Part shown: positions 7,658 to 16,228 of the stretch, one piece after another
Position numbering within the stretch: position 1 is the first letter of the stretch
Layout of the letters: the number at the start of each line of letters is the position of its first letter
NCBI GenBank assembly: GCA_045634445.1
Contig: JAZRAG010000107.1
Span: 1 to 42,962 of the forward strand
Source of the DNA: Spyradenecus sp045634445
GTDB taxonomy: Bacteria; Verrucomicrobiota; Kiritimatiellia; RFP12; DVOR01
DNA: 42,962 nucleotides
Direction: 5' to 3'
Program-made: the position numbers and the translations under genes
The notes under the pieces: generated by a model
Database searches by the model: none
The model's input: only the letters and a program-made list of their open reading frames with translations
What the model was told of the DNA's origin: nothing

Positions 7658-9124
7658 CTAACGAATGAGTTGGTTTTTGAATGCGTCATTTTCTGTTCGG
7701 TCTTGTAATGAGATGCATGTATCAATAAATTCCATCCATGTCGCCCACTCAATTGGCGTTTGGTCGCACCCACAGCTGCTATATACATCATCGCCATAGC
7801 GCGCGGTAACTTTCCAAAGGTGTTCCTTGTAGAGATTGTTCGCTTTTCGATAGGCTGGTTTCCACTCATTAAACGAACATTTTCGTAAGGCTGCGGGCGC
7901 AATGGCGGACCATATCATGGGGACGAAGTGCATGTGTAGTTCAGTTGTGGGCTGGGCGTAAAAGCTCGGCTTTTTACGATAGATAACGCTCTGTTTTGCA
8001 ACGTTAACCTTTGCTTCATGCCACTCTCCGCCAAGCGTTCCCCATATTGCAGAAACTTCATCCACGTCATTTTCTTCATTTCGACAAATGAGGTTTAGAT
8101 AGACTTTATCTGAATATTCTCGACACTCTGCGATGATTGCGTGTAAGTATTTTCCGCTATCAATCACTGATGCCCATTCTGCAGCTACTTCTTTAGGAAT
8201 ATAGCCCAACTTGCAATAGTCGTGCTTCACCTTTATCTCGACACGAATGGCATTGGCGTCGTATTCATTCTTAGGTTCACGTACGAGTCGAGCCGCTTTC
8301 TGATTGCGAAGAGCGGCTAATATGCGATCACGATGAGGAATCGCAAACACGCCCGCCACCTTGATTTTTTCAGGAGTCATCTCTGGAAGCGCGGCTGCAG
8401 TTGCTTCAAGGAGTTCTTTAATCTCAGGGCAATGCGCCATAAGAACATCGCATACAAAACGATTGCGAACCCCTTTAATCTCTTCAATTGAGCGTCCTTT
8501 TATAGTTTTTGTAAAGCGAGGACACACAATGCCATACTTTTCGAGGAATGCTTGGGCCTCTTCATACGAGGGGATTGATGCGCTCAAGCGTTCCCACAAG
8601 ATTTCGTCATTCGCGAAAGCTGCATAGCAAACTAATAAGACAACGCGCGGATCCGTGATGCTATACGGCACAAAATGATGAAAGTGGGCTTCAATTTCTT
8701 GCGGGCTCATTTCTCTTGGCAAGAGCGCAGCCTCCGCCCAAAACGGTTGCTTTGAAGACGAGTAATCAGGGCGGAAGTCGAAGTCGCCTTCCAAAATATG
8801 AAGCGGAATCGTCTCAGGCATCCGTGAGGTCAGTTTAGGGAGCGGAGGTGGCGGTTTCGGAGGACGCGTACGACGCGTAAACCCGAAATGACAGCATAGG
8901 TAACCAGGGTCTTTAACAGATACGGCGCCAAAGCGCATGACGTCTATGAGCGTTTCATCAAAATAGGTTGTAAACCCCTCCAAATCCAAGGAGCCATGAA
9001 TCTCTAATTCCCCATCGCTATTAGTACGGCGGTGGGAGGATAATTCAATTTGCGCCTCCTCGACATAGTAACACTCATAGCTCGCACATGTCCCACTTGG
9101 AGAAACGACCAACCTCCACAACAT
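7658..9124 (-). CDS. HIRAN-domain protein
   Basis: A 488-residue protein from ATG 9124, preceded by AGGGAG at eight bases; a GTG at 9133 would overlap that site. The middle (about 265-355) matches the HIRAN domain: VAGVFAIPHRDRI, then LVREPKNEYDANAIRVEI and LGYIPKEVAAEWA. HIRAN domains, known from the helicase-like factor HLTF and from small bacterial proteins, bind 3' single-stranded DNA ends. No helicase or nuclease motor is seen here. The N-terminal 90 residues precede a proline-rich linker (RPPKPPPPLP). The C-terminal 130 residues are rich in Trp, Tyr and Cys and are unrecognised. It may sense DNA damage or invading DNA, but that is inference. It is transcribed alone. Confidence 0.65.
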   Translation of the reverse strand: MLWRLVVSPSGTCASYECYYVEEAQIELSSHRRTNSDGELEIHGSLDLEGFTTYFDETLIDVMRFGAVSVKDPGYLCCHFGFTRRTRPPKPPPPLPKLTSRMPETIPLHILEGDFDFRPDYSSSKQPFWAEAALLPREMSPQEIEAHFHHFVPYSITDPRVVLLVCYAAFANDEILWERLSASIPSYEEAQAFLEKYGIVCPRFTKTIKGRSIEEIKGVRNRFVCDVLMAHCPEIKELLEATAAALPEMTPEKIKVAGVFAIPHRDRILAALRNQKAARLVREPKNEYDANAIRVEIKVKHDYCKLGYIPKEVAAEWASVIDSGKYLHAIIAECREYSDKVYLNLICRNEENDVDEVSAIWGTLGGEWHEAKVNVAKQSVIYRKKPSFYAQPTTELHMHFVPMIWSAIAPAALRKCSFNEWKPAYRKANNLYKEHLWKVTARYGDDVYSSCGCDQTPIEWATWMEFIDTCISLQDRTENDAFKNQLIR

Positions 9125-9274
9125 TGTTCTCACTCCCTAACGTAGTTTTAGACAAAGCATTACCAAGCCCAAGTGTCCCAATAATAGCTACGCAGATAGT
9201 TTATCATATTTTGTGCGTTTCATTTAAACTATAAATGAAGACGAGAAAGTTGTGGAGAAGTATTACAGAAGGCG

Positions 9275-9709
9275 TTATTGGGCGTTTGCGTTTGAGAGGA
9301 TGATCGAGAAGATCATCGTCATTGTGGCGACAGTTTCAATGACGCCCATAATGGCTAGGCGCATGGGGAGATGTGAAAAACTCTCTGCGCGTGTTTGTGA
9401 GACAGTTGGGCGCATAAAGGTGGCGCCTAAAAGGCCTTGTGTAATCGCAACCAATCCAAAAAGCCCGCCAGCAATGACGATGGGCCTTCCGATGAGAGCC
9501 GCTTGCTGATGCGAGACCAAGGTGAGAATCACTGCATAGAGTAATTTGGTCATCAAAGGAATGAAGTAAACTGCGCCACTAAAGAGCACTGCGGAGAGTG
9601 CTTTAGGTGATGATTTAAGAATGCGTAACGTCACGAGGAGAATGGCGAACATGCCGATGACGAGGCCGATGCCTGTGAATAAGAAGAGAAGCAAGTGTGG
9701 ATTGTTCAT
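9275..9709 (-). CDS. V-type ATPase subunit K-like membrane proteolipid (orphan)
   Basis: A 144-residue hydrophobic protein with four predicted membrane segments arranged as two hairpins. The second hairpin, GLVAITQGLLGATF then GVIETVATMTMIFSIIL, resembles the V/A-type ATPase rotor proteolipid (NtpK/AtpK), including a Glu in IET at the ion-binding position. The first hairpin is less similar and lacks the carboxylate. Four-segment K subunits with one active carboxylate are known. No other ATPase subunit gene is nearby, so it is either a detached ATPase gene or a homologue used elsewhere. Only a weak ribosome-binding site is seen. Confidence 0.5.
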   Translation of the reverse strand: MNNPHLLLFLFTGIGLVIGMFAILLVTLRILKSSPKALSAVLFSGAVYFIPLMTKLLYAVILTLVSHQQAALIGRPIVIAGGLFGLVAITQGLLGATFMRPTVSQTRAESFSHLPMRLAIMGVIETVATMTMIFSIILSNANAQ

Positions 9710-9732
9710 AAAAGCTTTCGGAGTGTTCTTTA

Positions 9733-9766
9733 AAAGAGATTTCCACGCACGAATGTACGTGGAAAT
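9733..9766 (-). terminator. Terminator of the DEAD-box helicase gene
   Basis: ATTTCCACG (9739-9747) pairs with CGTGGAAAT (9758-9766). Reading the minus strand, CTCTTTT follows the stem. It lies about 45 bases after the helicase stop. Confidence 0.65.
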
Positions 9767-9811
9767 GCGTTTAGCGGATTAATCATAGGATGTCGCATCC
9801 AATGTAATCAC

Positions 9812-12067
9812 TTATTGGCCGGGGGTCCATTCTTCAGAGATGGGGCCGCGGTGGCCAGGCGTGTAAATCGGACGCGCAGAGGTGGGGGCTGCGTGGTGGC
9901 TTTCAGAACCATCGCGCGGACCATCTGCTTGCGTGCGTGCAAAGCGTTGCGCAACAGGCTTATTGGAACGCGGTCCCTTGGGGGGCTGCTTTTCCTTGTG
10001 CTGCGGCTTTGGGCCACGCGGCTTAAAGCGCGGTTCACGTTCTGGACGGACAGACTTCTGAGCCTTTGGTGCGGGCTTCGCCTTCTGAGGGGCGGGGGCC
10101 TTAGCGGGCTCTGCCTTTTCAGTAACAGCTTCAGCAGGCTTTTCATCAGCAGGCTTTTCGGTAGCAACAGCTTCCTCGGCCTTTTCTTCTGCAACTGCAG
10201 GTGCAGGCGCTTCTTCGGATTGCGCTTCGGGCGTCACTGCAGGAGCCGTTTCCGGAAGGGCTGCTTCTGTTTCAACAGCTGGTGCGGACGCTTCTGCTGG
10301 AGTTTCTGTAGGCGTTTCTGCTACGTCTTCAGTAGCGGTCTGCTGCTCGGGGGCAACTTCCTTTTCGGCGCGGTCCTGATGACGCGGCTTCTTGTCGCGC
10401 GGTTGCAAGGGCGGCAATTCAGTGTACATCCACTCTTCGGGCATTGTGCACTTGAGGGGTTCATTGATGTAGGCCTCAATGTCCGGAATCGCGAAACTTT
10501 CGTTTTCGTCTGCGAAGGAGATGGCCGTGCCCGTATTGCCAGCTCGACCTGTACGGCCGATACGATGTACGTAGTCCTCGGGTTCGTACGGGAAGTCGTA
10601 GTTCACCACGAAGGCAATGTCATCCACGTGAATACCGCGGCCTGCAACATCGGTTGCCACAACCGTACGAATCTTGCCAGCGCGGAAGGCTTCAAGAATC
10701 TTCAAGCGCTTGACTTGGTTCACATCGCCAGAGAGCATGTCGCAGGGGATACCGCGACGGCGGAGATTTTCGCAAACGCGTTCGGTGGTGAACTTGCGGT
10801 TGCAGAAGATAATCGTACGTGCGCCTGGGTGCTTTGCGAGGTGGTTGTAGAGGAGGGTGAACTTCTCTTCAGAACGTGCAATGTAGACAATCTGGCGGAC
10901 CGTATCGGTCGCGAGGCTATCAGACTCAATTTCCACGCGGACGGGGTCACGCATCCACATGGCTGCGAGATTCATCACAGTTTCATTGAGCGTGGCCGAA
11001 TAAAGCATGGTGCAACGGTGGTCGCGATCGGGCAAGCGGTTAACAATCGAGCGCACGTCGGGAATGAAGCCCATATCAAGCATGCGGTCTGCTTCGTCAA
11101 TGACGAGCGTATCCACTTGGCGCAAGTCAATGATGTGATTGCGTACGAAGTCAATCAAGCGACCAGGTGTCGCCACGAGCAAATCAACGGGCGCATCTTC
11201 AAGTTCACGACGCTGACGATTGTAATCCATGCCGCCATACACCGCGAGCGAACGCACATCGCCACAGTAACGGCCAAGGGCTTCGGCATCCTTGCAGATC
11301 TGAATCACGAGTTCACGTGTTGGTGCAAGGACGAGTGCGCGCGGTGTGCCAGGCTTCATATTGCGCTTTTCAGGCGTACGCAAGTAGCGCGTAAGCACTG
11401 CGATCAAGAATGCTGCGGTCTTACCCGTACCTGTTTGTGCACGGCCAGCAACGTTCTTGCCTGCGAGAGAGTGTTCAAGCGACTGAGCCTGAATTGGTGT
11501 GCAATACTGGAATTCAAGGTCTGCAACAGCGTGCAGAATTTCGCTCGGTAAATTGAAGTCAACAAAGCGCTTCTTACCTTCAGCCTCAGGTACATTGTAC
11601 GAGGCGGGATCCCACGCTGCGTGTGCAGCGGCATACGCCTTCAACTGTTCTTCAGTAAAGGCGCCACCGGGACGCTCCAAATGGTCTGGCGTGTGCGTCT
11701 GAGGTTGACGGTCCTTACGGTCATTGCCACGCGGGTGATTGCCGCCATTGCGGTTGCGACGGTGGTCATTACGGCGAGGTTTCTGCGAAGCGTGGGTATT
11801 TTCGCCCTGAACATGCGTAGCATTACGATCGCGCGAACGTTCTTCACGCGGCTTACGATGTTCTTTGCGGGTGCGCTGATCGCCCTGTTTTTCGTTTGCA
11901 TCGCTTGGACGAGCGCTACGCGAACGATTGGGGCCGCGATTGCGATTGTCACGACGGTTGTCATGACGACGCTTATTGGTAGATTGTTGGTCCTGCTTTT
12001 TAACAGGACGGTCGGCTGCTGGCTTACCAAAACCGAGCACCGACTTAATCTTAGAAAGAAGACCCAT
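9812..12067 (-). CDS. DEAD-box RNA helicase with long charged extensions (RhlB/RhlE-like)
   Basis: A 751-residue protein. Residues 1-135 are a basic, Arg/Asn-rich, disordered tail. The helicase core (about 150-520) shows a Q-motif TPIQAQ, motif I AQTGTGKT, Ia PTRELVIQ, TPGR, II DEADRMLDMGF, III SAT, V ATDVAGRGIHV and VI HRIGRTGRAG. The sequence around these, such as SGDVNQVKRLKILEAF, is close to RhlB, the degradosome helicase. Residues about 560-680 are Ala/Glu/Pro-rich, and the end is basic again. It should unwind short RNA duplexes in mRNA decay or ribosome assembly. Tails of this type often bind RNase E or RNA. GGGAGGA precedes the ATG. Confidence 0.88.
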   Translation of the reverse strand: MGLLSKIKSVLGFGKPAADRPVKKQDQQSTNKRRHDNRRDNRNRGPNRSRSARPSDANEKQGDQRTRKEHRKPREERSRDRNATHVQGENTHASQKPRRNDHRRNRNGGNHPRGNDRKDRQPQTHTPDHLERPGGAFTEEQLKAYAAAHAAWDPASYNVPEAEGKKRFVDFNLPSEILHAVADLEFQYCTPIQAQSLEHSLAGKNVAGRAQTGTGKTAAFLIAVLTRYLRTPEKRNMKPGTPRALVLAPTRELVIQICKDAEALGRYCGDVRSLAVYGGMDYNRQRRELEDAPVDLLVATPGRLIDFVRNHIIDLRQVDTLVIDEADRMLDMGFIPDVRSIVNRLPDRDHRCTMLYSATLNETVMNLAAMWMRDPVRVEIESDSLATDTVRQIVYIARSEEKFTLLYNHLAKHPGARTIIFCNRKFTTERVCENLRRRGIPCDMLSGDVNQVKRLKILEAFRAGKIRTVVATDVAGRGIHVDDIAFVVNYDFPYEPEDYVHRIGRTGRAGNTGTAISFADENESFAIPDIEAYINEPLKCTMPEEWMYTELPPLQPRDKKPRHQDRAEKEVAPEQQTATEDVAETPTETPAEASAPAVETEAALPETAPAVTPEAQSEEAPAPAVAEEKAEEAVATEKPADEKPAEAVTEKAEPAKAPAPQKAKPAPKAQKSVRPEREPRFKPRGPKPQHKEKQPPKGPRSNKPVAQRFARTQADGPRDGSESHHAAPTSARPIYTPGHRGPISEEWTPGQ

Positions 12068-12151
12068 GAGGTGGCGTCCTCCCTATAAAAACGTTAAAAT
12101 CCAGGCTTAGGCAGCGAGATGCTTCCCGAAACTCCCAGATTGATTGCGAAA

Positions 12152-12190
12152 GAAGGGCGGCGTCCTCTGTAGAAGACGTCCGCCCCCTTC
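12152..12190 (-). terminator. Hairpin after rpsI
   Basis: GAAGGGCGGCGTC (12152-12164) pairs with GACGTCCGCCCCCTTC (12175-12190) with small bulges. A second stem, GTGGGG/CCCCAC, lies at 12201-12217, between it and the rpsI stop. The following tract (CTTTC on the minus strand) is only weakly U-rich. Confidence 0.55.
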
Positions 12191-12227
12191 GGAAATCTTG
12201 GTGGGGAAGGCCCCCACAAGACGGTAA

Positions 12228-12620
12228 TTAGCGCTTGGAGAACTGGAAGCGAGCGCGGGCGCCACGCTGACCGGGCTTTTTACGTTCCTTCATGCGGGAA
12301 TCGCGGGTCAAGCAGCCAGCCTTCTTAAGCACTTCACGATAGTTCGCATCCATTGCGCAGAGAGCGCGGGAAAGAGCGTGACGCATTGCGCCAGCCTGGC
12401 CGGCGATGCCGCCGCCCTTAGCGGAGACGAGCACATCGTACTTACCGACGAGGTCGGTGATAGCGAAGGGCTGATTGATGTAAGCGCGGAGAGATTCGCT
12501 GGGGATGTAGCGTTCGACGTCAACGCCGTTGACGGTCCACTTACCGTTACCTGCGATCAAGCGCACGTGAGCGACTGCGGTCTTACGACGGCCGGTAGCC
12601 TTGGTGAGTTCGTTAGCCAT
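12228..12620 (-). CDS. rpsI: 30S ribosomal protein S9
   Basis: A 130-residue protein, the normal length. It starts with the conserved TGRRKTAVAHVRL, contains GGGIAGQAGAMRHALSRAL, and ends in the basic tail ARARFQFSKR, which reaches toward the P-site tRNA in the 30S subunit. AGGATT lies before the ATG. It follows rplM after 24 bases, the near-universal rplM-rpsI pair, and is transcribed from the promoter upstream of rplM. Confidence 0.97.
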   Translation of the reverse strand: MANELTKATGRRKTAVAHVRLIAGNGKWTVNGVDVERYIPSESLRAYINQPFAITDLVGKYDVLVSAKGGGIAGQAGAMRHALSRALCAMDANYREVLKKAGCLTRDSRMKERKKPGQRGARARFQFSKR

Positions 12621-12644
12621 TTGTTAAAATCCTTTCGAAGACAA

Positions 12645-13079
12645 TCAGATGCTAAGCGTTTCGGGCTTCTGAGCCGCGTGCGGATGTTCGGCGCCAGCAT
12701 AGACTTTCAAGCGGGTCATGCGAACGTCTGCGGTGTTGTTCTTCGGAAGCATACCCCACACTGCATCGTTGATGAGGCGGGTAGGATTCTTTTCACGGAT
12801 CACGTTAGCCGGGGTTTCGGTGCGACCGCCGCGCCAGCCAGAGAAGTCCTGGTAGAGCTTCTGTTCGTTCTTCTTACCCGTGAGCGCAACCTTCTGTGCG
12901 TTGATCACGATAACAAATGCACCGGTGTCCACGGAGGGAGCGAAATCGGCTTTGTCTTTGCCACGGAGGACGTTGGCAACCTTAACTGCCAAGCGGCCGA
13001 GGGGCTTATCTGCTGCATCGACAATGTACCACTTGCGGTTGTCGTTGCTGGGCAACTCAGGAAGAGTCGTCTTTGTCAT
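12645..13079 (-). CDS. rplM: 50S ribosomal protein L13
   Basis: A 144-residue protein from ATG 13079; a TTG at 13106 would add nine non-conserved residues. It has WYIVDAADKPLGRLA, the LRGKDKADF region, SGWRGGR and VWGMLPKN, all typical of L13, an early 50S assembly protein that binds 23S rRNA. AGGG lies before the start. First gene of the rplM-rpsI operon. The leader between the promoter near 13230 and the ATG includes a stem AGCAC/GTGCT near 13180-13203, which could take part in feedback control, as L13 regulates this operon in E. coli. Confidence 0.96.
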   Translation of the reverse strand: MTKTTLPELPSNDNRKWYIVDAADKPLGRLAVKVANVLRGKDKADFAPSVDTGAFVIVINAQKVALTGKKNEQKLYQDFSGWRGGRTETPANVIREKNPTRLINDAVWGMLPKNNTADVRMTRLKVYAGAEHPHAAQKPETLSI

Positions 13080-13229
13080 GTTTTGTACCCTGTCTTTCTT
13101 TAACAAGCGGCTCCGCTCAGTACGCCTTCATTGGTCCAGCGACCGGGAGCCTCGTTTGCGCGGATTCTGCCGGAACAGAGCACCAGGGAGTAGGTACGTG
13201 CTCTATCAATTCCACGCATAGGTCCGTAT

Positions 13230-13259
13230 AAAATAGCACAACTTCTCCAAAAAAAACAA
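13230..13259 (-). promoter_or_regulatory. Candidate rplM-rpsI promoter
   Basis: Minus strand: TTGTTT (13259-13254), an 18-bp spacer and TATTTT (13235-13230), inside an A+T-rich stretch. Each box has only partial consensus match. Confidence 0.45.
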
Positions 13260-13313
13260 GTAAAAAAAGTATGTGCTCTTGAAAAAAGTGATTAAAAATG
13301 CGATTTTTAGGGG

Positions 13314-13910
13314 TTATAAACCATAGGTTTGGTTGATACCCTGCACGAGCATGCCGACTGCGAGGCAGACGAGTAAGAGGCCCATGAGGGACTCAATCGC
13401 GCCAAGGACGCGCTTGTTAAGGCGTCGTGCGATGCGATGTCCTGCGCAAAGAATTGCGGCTTGTAAGATCCAAGCGATTACTAACGCGCAGAGGCAGTTG
13501 AGGTAATTCGCTTGCGGAACGCTACCACACAAGGTCGACAGAATCGCAATTACGCCTGGACCGCAGATAAGTGGAATTGCCATCGGCACGATAAAGGGCT
13601 CTTCTGCGACTTCGTCCTTTTCTTCTGCGAGGGTGGAAAAGACCATCTTAATGCCTGTTAAGAGCAGGATGAGGCCGCCAGAAATGGAGAGAATGCCACC
13701 TTCAATCTGTAATAACCCAAAGAAAGAGTGGCCAAAGGTGAGGGCTAACACCATCGCCACCAACGCGATGAAGAGCTCGCGGACGAGCACTTTGCGTTGG
13801 CGACGTTTCGGGACAGGGTTAAGCGTTGCGATAAATACGGGTAAGTTGCCGAACGGATCCGTCAACATAAAGAGGAGCACTGCGGTAGAATAAATGAAAC
13901 TGAAGTCCAT
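13314..13910 (-). CDS. MarC/YhgN family inner-membrane protein
   Basis: A 198-residue protein with six predicted membrane helices. It carries the family signatures TDPFGNLPVFIATL at the start of the chain and PFIVPMAIPLICGPGVIAIL in the middle, with LLLTGIKMVFS between. MarC proteins are widespread integral inner-membrane proteins whose transported substrate is not established; the early link to multiple antibiotic resistance was not upheld. GGAGAACCC precedes the ATG. An AT-rich stem (TAAAAAT/ATTTTTA, 13293-13309) with a T-run beyond it may end the transcript. Confidence 0.85.
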   Translation of the reverse strand: MDFSFIYSTAVLLFMLTDPFGNLPVFIATLNPVPKRRQRKVLVRELFIALVAMVLALTFGHSFFGLLQIEGGILSISGGLILLLTGIKMVFSTLAEEKDEVAEEPFIVPMAIPLICGPGVIAILSTLCGSVPQANYLNCLCALVIAWILQAAILCAGHRIARRLNKRVLGAIESLMGLLLVCLAVGMLVQGINQTYGL

Positions 13911-14006
13911 TTTGGGTTCTCCTTCATGGTCAATAAGGCTTCTTTTAAGGGTGAAAAAGGGTGCTTTTGCTGAACGTGTTAGCAGAGCGCTTGTTCACAT
14001 GCAGGA

Positions 14007-14543
14007 TTAGCACCCCTTCCCAAGGTCATAGGCCTGCTGAAGTGCCTCAGGGTGATTATTGATTTCGCCGCGTTCATAAACGCCTGGGACGCAGAGCATG
14101 CCCTTTTCTTCAGAGCCTTCGCAACACAAAACAAAGCCGCGCAAAGCTTCAATCGTGCCCTTGAAGAGTTCGGTTTCGGTGTCTGCCATCGTCATGATGT
14201 AGTAGAAAGCTTTGTTCACAATACGCGGATAGACCATAACCGAACGATCGATTAACGCCTTTAATTGTGCACACATCGTATAAAAGTAGACGGGCGTGCC
14301 GAGGACAATCACATCGGCTTCAAGCATCTTTTCAATCATCAAGGTCGCGCCATCTTGTTGGGGGCAGAAGCCAGACTTACACGCATAGCACGCACGGCAC
14401 GGGGCAATTTGCTTGCCTGCGAGCGAAAACTTCTCAACTTCGTGTCCGGCATCACGCGCACCTGCTGCGAAACGGTCGCAGAGTGTTTCAGAATTTGCGC
14501 CTTTGCGCGGGCTACCAGAGATGACGAGGACTTTCTTGCTCAT
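14007..14543 (-). CDS. Flavodoxin-fold NAD(P)H-dependent oxidoreductase
   Basis: A 178-residue protein of the NADPH-dependent FMN reductase/iron-sulfur flavoprotein family. The FMN phosphate-binding loop SGSPRKGANSET is near residues 9-20. A cysteine cluster, CRACYACKSGFC (about 49-60), follows; in related flavoproteins such clusters bind a [4Fe-4S] centre. TPVYFYTMCAQLKALIDR (about 81-98) forms the isoalloxazine site and dimer contact. It probably moves electrons from NAD(P)H or ferredoxin to small acceptors in the anaerobic cytoplasm. The PHP gene's stop is 44 bases after its own stop region, on the upstream side of the same strand, so co-transcription with it is possible. Confidence 0.8.
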   Translation of the reverse strand: MSKKVLVISGSPRKGANSETLCDRFAAGARDAGHEVEKFSLAGKQIAPCRACYACKSGFCPQQDGATLMIEKMLEADVIVLGTPVYFYTMCAQLKALIDRSVMVYPRIVNKAFYYIMTMADTETELFKGTIEALRGFVLCCEGSEEKGMLCVPGVYERGEINNHPEALQQAYDLGKGC

Positions 14544-14587
14544 AATGACAACTTTCTACTGAAAAGTGCGTGATTGCGAAAAGGGTA

Positions 14588-15418
14588 TTAGTGATTGAAG
14601 ATGAGAGAACAAAGCGCGTCTTTGACTTTGGCGCTTACAGGCAGTTTGCCAAGGAAGACGGTTGGCTTTGGCGCGCCATGGAAATCGCTCCCCACAGAGG
14701 GGATTAAGTTGAGACGTTTCGCGATGCGTAAGAGCGCCACGGTAGTCTCTGTGTCATACGCAGAGTAAAAGCATTCCATACCAACGATACCAGCGTCGCG
14801 CAGTTCAGCGATGCGAGGTTCAAGGAGGGTGAGATCCTTTTCAAGGCTCAAGGGGTGTGCCATGATCATGACGCCACCTGCCTCACGAATGAGGCGTACG
14901 CATTCTGCCGGCGAGTAACGGAAACGGTCGCGATAACAGCATGCGCCTTTGCCCAAATAACGTTCAAAAGCATCAGCGAGATCGTTGGCGAGGCCACGCT
15001 GAATGAGCGCTTGTGCGAAATGGACGCGGCTAATCAATTCGTCTCCTGCAAATTGCGCCACTTCTTCAAGGGTAAGGTCAATGCCGTTTTCGTGAAATGC
15101 GTCCAACATCGCAAGATTGCGCGATTCGCGTCCGCCAAGCATCTTTTCAAACGCGGTACGTAATTTGGGATCACGATGATTAAAGCCGAGGCCAACCAGA
15201 TGGAGCTGTCCGCTGGGTACTTCTGCGGAGAATTCAATCCCTGGGACGCCGCGCATCCCAAGACGTTCGGTTTCGGCTAAGAATTCATCGAGCCCTTTTG
15301 CGCAGTCATGGTCGGTTAACGCCATAACATCTAAGCCTGCGGCTTTCCCTGCGCGCGCAAGTTCTGTGGGCGTGAGACTGCCATCACTTGCGGTAGAGTG
15401 GGTGTGTAAATCAATCAT
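14588..15418 (-). CDS. PHP-domain phosphoesterase (RNase AM/YciV-like)
   Basis: A 276-residue protein from ATG 15418; a GTG at 15427 is possible. The four PHP motifs are visible: DLHTHSTASDG at the start, TDHDC, GIEFSAE, then MIMAHP and VGSDFHG. Together they would form a trinuclear metal site. The length and the short insertion match the YciV/TrpH group, whose E. coli member (Rnm, RNase AM) is a 5'-3' exonuclease that degrades short RNA and matures rRNA 5' ends; some relatives act on 3',5'-nucleotide bisphosphates. It is the first gene of a possible pair with the flavoprotein gene at 14007. Confidence 0.83.
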   Translation of the reverse strand: MIDLHTHSTASDGSLTPTELARAGKAAGLDVMALTDHDCAKGLDEFLAETERLGMRGVPGIEFSAEVPSGQLHLVGLGFNHRDPKLRTAFEKMLGGRESRNLAMLDAFHENGIDLTLEEVAQFAGDELISRVHFAQALIQRGLANDLADAFERYLGKGACCYRDRFRYSPAECVRLIREAGGVMIMAHPLSLEKDLTLLEPRIAELRDAGIVGMECFYSAYDTETTVALLRIAKRLNLIPSVGSDFHGAPKPTVFLGKLPVSAKVKDALCSLIFNH

Positions 15419-15458
15419 GGAGAGCACTCACTGTTTATGCAATTGGAAAAGGGGGCTA

Positions 15459-15494
15459 AAAAGACAAAACGCCTCCGCCCATGGGGCAGAGGCG
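15459..15494 (-). terminator. Terminator of the vor-purH operon
   Basis: CGCCTCCGCCC (15470-15480) pairs with GGGGCAGAGGCG (15483-15494), ten pairs and one mismatch. On the minus strand the stem is followed by TTTTGTCTTTTT. It starts 15 bases after the purH stop. Confidence 0.88.
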
Positions 15495-15508
15495 CTTGGC
15501 GTGAGCAC

Positions 15509-16186
15509 TTAGTGCTTGGTGTAAGTCCCATTCACCGTGTCAAACGGCACCTTCGCGAAGTAGGAGGCGATGGCGGTGTCGTAGTCAGCCGTGTGAGCGA
15601 AGGACTTCTTCATGAGATAGAAGCGCGTTTCGAGCGAAAGCGTACCTTCGCAAGCGGCGAGTTCTTCGGTGAGCTTGGCGTAGTCCTGAGGATCGGTCAC
15701 GGAGGCCACGCGCAAGTAGTTCTTTGCGGAAGCGCGGACCATGCAGGGGCCACCGATGTCAATGTTCGTACGAGCCTGTTCGGGCGTGACGCCAGGCATT
15801 GCCACGGTATTCTTAAAGGGATAGAGATTCACAACAACCATATCAAGCGGTACAGCGTCAAGGCGCTTAATGTCTGCCTGGTGTGCGTCATTGTAAGTTT
15901 CAGAAAGAATGCCGAGGTAAATCTTGAAGTCAAGCGTCTTTACGAGACCGCCCTGCATTTCGGGCTGACCGGTGTAATCCGAAACGGCCACGAGCTGGGA
16001 CTGCTGTTCGGGCGTGAGCATATTCTTGATGGCGTTGTAGGTGCCACCAGTGGAATAGAGCGTGACGCCAGGGCAAGCGGCGAGCAATGCGGGAATGAAG
16101 GTGTCGAGACCCGTCTTGTCGGAGACGCTGATGAGCACGTGTTTCACGGCTACGCGGTTATCGATGTCCTGAACGATGTTTAACAT
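15509..16186 (-). CDS. purH: Stand-alone IMP cyclohydrolase
   Basis: A 225-residue protein from ATG 16186. It corresponds to the N-terminal IMP cyclohydrolase half of the usual bifunctional PurH of about 510-530 residues: HVLISVSDKTGLD, STGGTYNAIK, VSDYTGQPEM, VVNLYPF, NIDIGGPCMVRASAKN, SLETRFYLMKKSFAHTADYD. It ends where the AICAR transformylase domain would begin, and no such domain follows. The usual VKTLHPKIHGG is replaced by VKTLDFKIYLG, which I associate with separate cyclohydrolases. It would close the ring of FAICAR to give IMP, the last purine step; another gene must supply FAICAR. It lies 42 bases after the oxidoreductase gene, in the same operon. Confidence 0.85.
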   Translation of the reverse strand: MLNIVQDIDNRVAVKHVLISVSDKTGLDTFIPALLAACPGVTLYSTGGTYNAIKNMLTPEQQSQLVAVSDYTGQPEMQGGLVKTLDFKIYLGILSETYNDAHQADIKRLDAVPLDMVVVNLYPFKNTVAMPGVTPEQARTNIDIGGPCMVRASAKNYLRVASVTDPQDYAKLTEELAACEGTLSLETRFYLMKKSFAHTADYDTAIASYFAKVPFDTVNGTYTKH

Positions 16187-16228
16187 AGTATTTTCCAATG
16201 AGGGGTTAGAAAAAGGGAGGCGGAAACC

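Noticed and set aside
9815..11551. A 578-codon open frame opposite the DEAD-box helicase
   Set aside because: Shadow of a complete helicase; its C-rich peptide mirrors the Glu/Ala/Pro coding of the real gene.
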